Assembly: GCA_902373545.1 (NCBI GenBank)
Contig: CABKMZ010000071.1
Location: forward strand, 1 to 10,266
Direction of reading: 5' to 3'
Length of the DNA stretch: 10,266 nucleotides
Source of the DNA: an uncultured Actinomyces sp.
GTDB taxonomy: Bacteria > Actinomycetota > Actinomycetes > Actinomycetales > Actinomycetaceae
The notes below the pieces were generated by a model. It was not told where the DNA came from. It was given only the letters and a program-made list of their open reading frames with translations, and did not search any database. The position numbers were made by a program, and so were the translations under genes. Shown piece after piece: positions 6,951 through 10,266 of this stretch (position 1 is the first letter of the stretch; every line of letters starts with the position of its first letter).

Positions 6951-7636
6951 AGCGTTGACCTCGTCGTGTAGGAAACGGAAGCGGGCGGGGTTGCCAGGCA
7001 GGGGGCGATGCGCTCCACCATGCGTGGGATGAGCTGGGTCGCAGCCTCGGCGACGGTCGTGTGAACGCCCTCCCAGGACAAGGAGGTCACGTCCGCGTCG
7101 GTCAGGCCGCAGGGGATGATCCCCTCGAAGGCATGGGCCGGGTCGATATCGACGTTCAGGGCGATACCGTGCAGGGTCGCGCCGCGCGCCACCTTCAGGC
7201 CAATCGCGCAGATCTTGCGGTCGCGTCGCCCCTCTTCGGTCAGCCACACGCCCGCGCGGCCCTCGACGCGGTGCACGGGCAAGTCCCAGACCTCGCGGAC
7301 GGTGTCGATCACCGAGGCCTCGACCGCGCGGATCCACTGCACGAGGTCGACGGGCTCGCGCAGGCGAACAACGGGGTAGACGACGACCTGTCCGGGGCCG
7401 TGCCACGTGGCGGAGCCCGCGCGATCGGTACGGATGACAGGGATCGTCGTGGAGGGAATATCCTCGGGCTTGGTGTGGCGGCCCGCCGTCCAGGTGGGCG
7501 TAAATTGAGAAACGATAAGCGTGTCCTCGCCACCCGCGAGGACGTCCGCGTGCAGGGAGCGCTGAAGCGCGTCAACCTGCGTATAGTCGACCAACCCATG
7601 GTCGAGGAGGCTCAAAATCTGCACGGATGTGATCAT
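6947..7636 (-). CDS. lipB: Octanoyl-[acyl-carrier-protein]:protein N-octanoyltransferase
   Basis: A 229-residue LipB that transfers octanoyl from ACP to the lysine of lipoyl domains (E2 subunits, GcvH), making the substrate for LipA. Seen: the signature [12 protein letters not shown] (72-83), lysine K141 in the RKICAIGLK segment, and catalytic C176 in GIIPCGL. These positions match the Cys/Lys dyad of the mycobacterial enzyme, known to be C176/K142. An in-frame TAG at 7658-7660 leaves ATG at 7636 as the sensible start. AAGGGA at 7651-7656 is 14 bases away, too far to be a good Shine-Dalgarno. First gene of the minus-strand lip operon, 49 bp from the divergent Nif3-family gene, so the two promoters must be packed together or overlap. 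Confidence 0.96.
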   Translation of the reverse strand: MITSVQILSLLDHGLVDYTQVDALQRSLHADVLAGGEDTLIVSQFTPTWTAGRHTKPEDIPSTTIPVIRTDRAGSATWHGPGQVVVYPVVRLREPVDLVQWIRAVEASVIDTVREVWDLPVHRVEGRAGVWLTEEGRRDRKICAIGLKVARGATLHGIALNVDIDPAHAFEGIIPCGLTDADVTSLSWEGVHTTVAEAATQLIPRMVERIAPCLATPPASVSYTTRSTL

Positions 7637-7673
7637 AGTCGCGGGCAGGGTCCCTTGCTAGATGGGGGTCCGG

Positions 7674-7679
7674 TATGCT
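7674..7679 (+). promoter_or_regulatory. Candidate -10 element for a leaderless Nif3-family transcript
   Basis: TATGCT ends six bases before the ATG at 7686, so transcription would begin at or beside the start codon. There is no Shine-Dalgarno and an in-frame TAA at 7680-7682 blocks any upstream start. This is the same geometry as at the NB-ARC/TPR gene. No clear -35 element is seen. The divergent lipB promoter must share this 49-bp gap or extend into the Nif3-family gene. Confidence 0.5.
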
Positions 7680-7685
7680 TAACGC

Positions 7686-8594
7686 ATGCGATTGTCCTCT
7701 CATTCTTCTGATGCGTGCGCCGACGCCACGGGGGCCTCGTGGCGCGTGCGCGACGTGATGGCCCTCATGGAATCCTGGTATCCCGCGGCGACGGCCCAGT
7801 CCTGGGATCGCGTCGGGCTCATCGTCGGCGACCCGGACGCGCCCGTGCGTTCGATCCTCCTGGCCCTCGATCCCACCGCCGCGATCGCGGAGCAGGCTGT
7901 GGCCGGGCCGAACGGGGACGGGCAGCCCTACGACATGGTGATCACCCACCACCCGCTGCTCCTGCGCGGCGCGTCGTTCCTGCCCGTCACGGATCCGAAG
8001 GGTGGCGTCGTGACGCGCCTCATCCGCTCGGGCGTCTCCCTCTTCAATGCGCACACGAACGCCGACGTCGCCTGCGAGGGCGTGGCCACGGCGCTCGCCG
8101 ACCTGATCGGCCTGCGCGACACGGTGCCGCTCGAACCCTGCAGCGTGGACGCGGAGGGGCACGAGATCGGCCTGGGCCGCGTCGGAACGGTCGAGCCCAC
8201 GACGCTCGGTGCCTTCGCCGACCACGTCGCCTCCGTCCTACCCGCCGGACCCACCGGCCTGCTCGTGGGAGGGGACGAGGCCATGGCAGTGTCCCGGGTC
8301 GCCGTCCTGGGCGGTGCCGGAGACAGCGCGCTAGACGCGGCTCGCGCCGCGGACGTTGACGTGTATCTCACGGCCGACCTGCGCCATCACCCGGCCTCGG
8401 AACACTTGGAGGGCGGCGCACCCGCGCTCCTGTGCGGCTCCCACTGGGCCACCGAGTCCCCGTGGCTGCCCGTCCTGGCCCGTCGCATCCGGGAGGCCGC
8501 GACGTACGCCGATGTGGAAGTTCGCGTCGAAATCTCTACGATTGTCACCGAGCCATGGACCAGCTACCGAGTCACCCAGGGAGAACTAGCGTGA
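7686..8594 (+). CDS. Nif3-like dinuclear metal-centre protein (DUF34/YbgI family)
   Basis: A 302-residue protein of the Nif3/DUF34 family, which forms toroidal hexamers with two metal ions per subunit. Some members are annotated 'GTP cyclohydrolase 1 type 2', but the physiological role is unsettled. Likely metal ligands are visible: H88-H89 in ITHHPLLLRG, D127 in the HTNAD segment (H123-D127), and H253 and E257 in GSHWATE. Their order and the four-residue H-to-E spacing match E. coli YbgI. The ATG at 7686 follows an in-frame TAA and a leaderless-type -10. The gene overlaps the next one by 4 bp (GTGA), so the two are co-translated. The same pairing with a coiled-coil zinc-ribbon protein occurs in mycobacteria (Rv2230c-Rv2229c), so this is a conserved actinobacterial module whose joint function is unknown. 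Family assignment is firm; the substrate is not known. Confidence 0.93.
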   Translation: MRLSSHSSDACADATGASWRVRDVMALMESWYPAATAQSWDRVGLIVGDPDAPVRSILLALDPTAAIAEQAVAGPNGDGQPYDMVITHHPLLLRGASFLPVTDPKGGVVTRLIRSGVSLFNAHTNADVACEGVATALADLIGLRDTVPLEPCSVDAEGHEIGLGRVGTVEPTTLGAFADHVASVLPAGPTGLLVGGDEAMAVSRVAVLGGAGDSALDAARAADVDVYLTADLRHHPASEHLEGGAPALLCGSHWATESPWLPVLARRIREAATYADVEVRVEISTIVTEPWTSYRVTQGELA

Positions 8595-9334
8595 AAGCAT
8601 CGCACACCGATCAGCTCGACCTCCTCGAGCTTCAGAAGCTCGACCAGAAGGAGTCGGCGCTGCGCCACAAGCGCGATTCTCACCCCGCGCACGCGACGGT
8701 GCGCGAGTTCGCCGGCCGCGTCGCCGACCTGCAGCGCGCCGCGATCAGCCAGAACGCCCTCATCGCCGACGTGGGCCGCGAGGTCACCCGCATCGAGGAC
8801 GAAATCGCCAAGGTGACCGAACGCCGCAAGCGCCAGCAGGGCCGCATCGATAACAACCAGGTGCCCCTGCGCGACATTTCGGCCATGGAGCACGAGATCG
8901 CCCAGATGGACCGCCGCCTGGCCAAGCTCGAGGACGACCAAGTCGAGGCCGAGGAACGCGTCGAGGCCGCCCGCGCCGCCCAGGAGAAGATGAAGGAAGA
9001 GGCTCAGGCCATCGCCGCCGACATCGAGCGCCTCAAGGCCGAGTTCCAGGCCGACGTCGCCGAGTCCGACGAGGAACTGCGCCGCGTCATCGCCGCTCGT
9101 CGCGAGCTCGCCGAGCGCCTTCCGCACGCCTTGCTCGAGGAGTACGAGGACGCCCGCCGCCGCAACGGTGCCCTGGCCGTCATCGAGGTTCGCGACGGCT
9201 ACGGGATCGGCGTGGCCGCCGACCTCAGCCCGATGGAGCTCGAGCGCATTCGCCTCACGCCCACGGACGAGCTGTACCTGACCGAGGACACCTCCCAGAT
9301 CGTCGTGCGCACGGCGGCGAACACGCCGCGCTGA
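8591..9334 (+). CDS. Coiled-coil 'zinc ribbon' family protein lacking all zinc-binding cysteines
   Basis: A 247-residue protein starting at GTG 8591, which overlaps the Nif3-family stop as GTGA. AGGGAG at 8578-8583 is a good Shine-Dalgarno with a 7-base spacer. Residues about 8-180 are charged, heptad-patterned and predicted to form a long helical hairpin. Residues 195-241 align by eye with the C4 zinc-ribbon tail of the Rv2229c/CT398 (zf-RING_7) family: the LSPMELERIR and TPTDELY landmarks and the final QIVVRT are kept. Typical relatives carry two CxxC-type pairs around these landmarks. Here the positions read YGIGVAADLS and LTEDTSQI, and the whole protein contains no cysteine. It therefore cannot bind zinc as its relatives do, although the fold may persist. 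Function in the family is poorly known; a nucleic-acid or protein-binding adaptor is often suggested. It ends 3 bp from the stop of the convergent fucosidase gene. Confidence 0.87.
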   Translation: MKASHTDQLDLLELQKLDQKESALRHKRDSHPAHATVREFAGRVADLQRAAISQNALIADVGREVTRIEDEIAKVTERRKRQQGRIDNNQVPLRDISAMEHEIAQMDRRLAKLEDDQVEAEERVEAARAAQEKMKEEAQAIAADIERLKAEFQADVAESDEELRRVIAARRELAERLPHALLEEYEDARRRNGALAVIEVRDGYGIGVAADLSPMELERIRLTPTDELYLTEDTSQIVVRTAANTPR

Positions 9335-9337
9335 GAC

Positions 9338-10266
9338 TCAGGCGCGAACCGCGTAGACATCCGCCAGGTAGAATCCCTGCCTGCTTGCTGTGACCGTCAC
9401 CCGAATCTGGGTGGCGGTCACGGGCTTTTCGAGCGTGACGATGCGGCGGTAGCCCACGCAGTGCACGTGGGCGATCTCCTGCTCATCGCCGCCGTTGGCG
9501 CACGAGGTCACCACGGCCTCGTCGATACGCTGGCCCTGGGCGATGTCCTCCTCAAGGACAATGGCGCCGACCGCACGCGGCGCGTCAAAGCGCAGGGTCA
9601 CGACGTTGGCCTCGTCCTCGCGGGACGCCTCGATGCGACGCGAGCGGAAGTCGGCGATCTTCTCGCCGAGGCGCGCCAGGACCTCGACGTCGGCGTCTGC
9701 GAGAAGGCCGTCGCGGTTCGGGGGAACGTTCAGGAGGAAGGTGGCATTGCCGCCGACCGAGCCCTTCCAGATCGAGAAGAGCTCGTCGACGCTGCGCACC
9801 TGGGAGTCCTCGACGTCGTGGTGGAACCAGCCCTTGCGGGTCGAGGTGTTGACCTCGGCGGGGTACCACGCCAGGGGACCGCAGTAGGCAGCCAGGGCCT
9901 CGCGCGAGCCCAGATCCTCGTCGCCGGAAGCCACCTGACGTGAAAACTCCCCGTCGTCGGCCTTCTGGGACTTCTCGGCGGTGCGCTCGGCCTCACGCAG
10001 GGAGGCGGGCACGACGCTCCACTCGTTGGCGCGCACGGAGCCGGCCTCGTTGCCGCACCAGCGCACGTCCGGGCCGCACACGGAGATGACGGCCTCGGGG
10101 GCCAGCGCACGGACCGTGTCGTAGATACGCTGCCAGTCGTAGACCTGCACCTTGCCGTTGGCGCCCTCACCGCACGCGCCGTCCAGCCACACGGAGAAGA
10201 CCGGGCCGTAGTGGGTGAGCAGCTCGATGAGCTGGTTGATGTAGAAGTCGTTGTAGGCCTCGCCCT
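9338..10266 (-). CDS. GH29 alpha-L-fucosidase, C-terminal part (5' end beyond the window)
   Basis: The reverse frame is open from the right edge to TGA at 9338-9340, giving 308 visible residues. The first visible residues (YNDFYINQLIELLTHYGP) and VWLDGA are the GH29 catalytic-barrel signature, with D28 of the fragment as the expected nucleophile. RWCGNEAG followed by NEWSVVP is typical of subfamily B (1,3/1,4-fucosidases acting on Lewis-type glycans). Its E73 lies 45 residues after the aspartate, the spacing I recall for the nucleophile and acid/base pair of a bifidobacterial GH29-B enzyme. NATFLLNVPPNRDGLL is the conserved end of the barrel. The last about 90 residues look like a beta-sandwich. 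No LPXTG or membrane anchor is present at the C-terminus, and a signal peptide cannot be judged because the start is missing. The role is release of L-fucose from host glycans. The gene converges with the Nif3-family operon. Confidence 0.94.
   Translation of the reverse strand, partial: GEAYNDFYINQLIELLTHYGPVFSVWLDGACGEGANGKVQVYDWQRIYDTVRALAPEAVISVCGPDVRWCGNEAGSVRANEWSVVPASLREAERTAEKSQKADDGEFSRQVASGDEDLGSREALAAYCGPLAWYPAEVNTSTRKGWFHHDVEDSQVRSVDELFSIWKGSVGGNATFLLNVPPNRDGLLADADVEVLARLGEKIADFRSRRIEASREDEANVVTLRFDAPRAVGAIVLEEDIAQGQRIDEAVVTSCANGGDEQEIAHVHCVGYRRIVTLEKPVTATQIRVTVTASRQGFYLADVYAVRA
9388..9429 (+). terminator. Probable rho-independent terminator of the Nif3-family operon, inside the opposing gene
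   Basis: TGACCGTCACCC (9391-9402) pairs with GGGTGGCGGTCA (9409-9420) through one G-U wobble around a 6-base loop. The stem extends outward by a further C-G, U-G and G-C. TTTT follows at 9426-9429. It lies 54 bp past the zinc-ribbon stop on the plus strand and is embedded in the 3' coding part of the convergent GH29 gene. The T-run is short, so efficiency is uncertain. On the minus strand it is simply coding sequence. Confidence 0.5.

Noticed and set aside
6951..7406. In-frame N-terminal extension of LipA
   Set aside because: It overlaps conserved lipB coding sequence in another frame and is Arg/Gly-rich. ATG at 6950 has a Shine-Dalgarno and the ATGA overlap.
7572..8225. A 217-codon minus-strand open frame opposite the Nif3-family gene
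   Set aside because: Antisense shadow: rich in Arg/Gly/His and inconsistent with the clear metal-ligand motifs on the plus strand.
1..10266. tRNA, rRNA, IS elements, riboswitches or attachment sites
   Set aside because: I looked for these by eye and saw no cloverleaf, transposase, terminal inverted repeats or aptamer-like leader. A covariance-model search could overturn this.

Overview
This window looks like chromosomal DNA from a high-GC actinobacterium. Closely packed genes, GTG starts, 4-bp ATGA/GTGA overlaps, leaderless-type starts and a mycobacterial-style Nif3/zinc-ribbon gene pair all fit. A host-associated member of the Actinomycetaceae (Actinomyces/Schaalia) is my best guess, partly because of the fucosidase. 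That taxonomic placement is inference and no marker gene settles it.

Layout, left to right. (1) Positions 1-2774, minus strand, hold one very long gene that is open to the left edge (924 codons visible). It encodes a STAND/NB-ARC-type ATPase with a helical N-terminal region, a heptad-repeat coiled coil, a P-loop NTPase core and C-terminal kinesin-light-chain-like TPR repeats in 126-bp units. The region is visibly richer in A+T than the rest of the window, as expected of an acquired defence-like or signalling gene. (2) Positions 2775-2945 carry its probable leaderless promoter and a perfect 14-bp hairpin that would terminate the next gene. (3) Positions 2946-4313, minus, encode a type II NADH dehydrogenase, preceded by a candidate DtxR/IdeR iron box. 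(4) Positions 4393-7636, minus, form a tightly coupled operon lipB-lipA-acyl/aryl-adenylating enzyme. Consecutive genes overlap by 4 bp. (5) Positions 7686-9334, plus, form a divergent two-gene operon: a Nif3-like dinuclear-metal protein and a coiled-coil 'zinc ribbon' family protein that has lost every cysteine. (6) Positions 9338-10266, minus, hold the C-terminal part of a GH29 alpha-L-fucosidase. It converges on the previous operon with 3 bp between the stop codons.

How the parts work together: LipB moves octanoyl from acyl-ACP to lipoyl domains and LipA inserts the two sulfurs, giving lipoylated 2-oxoacid dehydrogenases and/or GcvH. Those enzymes generate NADH, which the adjacent NDH-2 can oxidise at the membrane. 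The third lip-operon protein is an ANL-family adenylating enzyme of unknown substrate. The fucosidase serves glycan foraging. The NLR-like gene is functionally separate from these housekeeping genes and is the most interesting locus, followed by the cysteine-less zinc-ribbon homologue.
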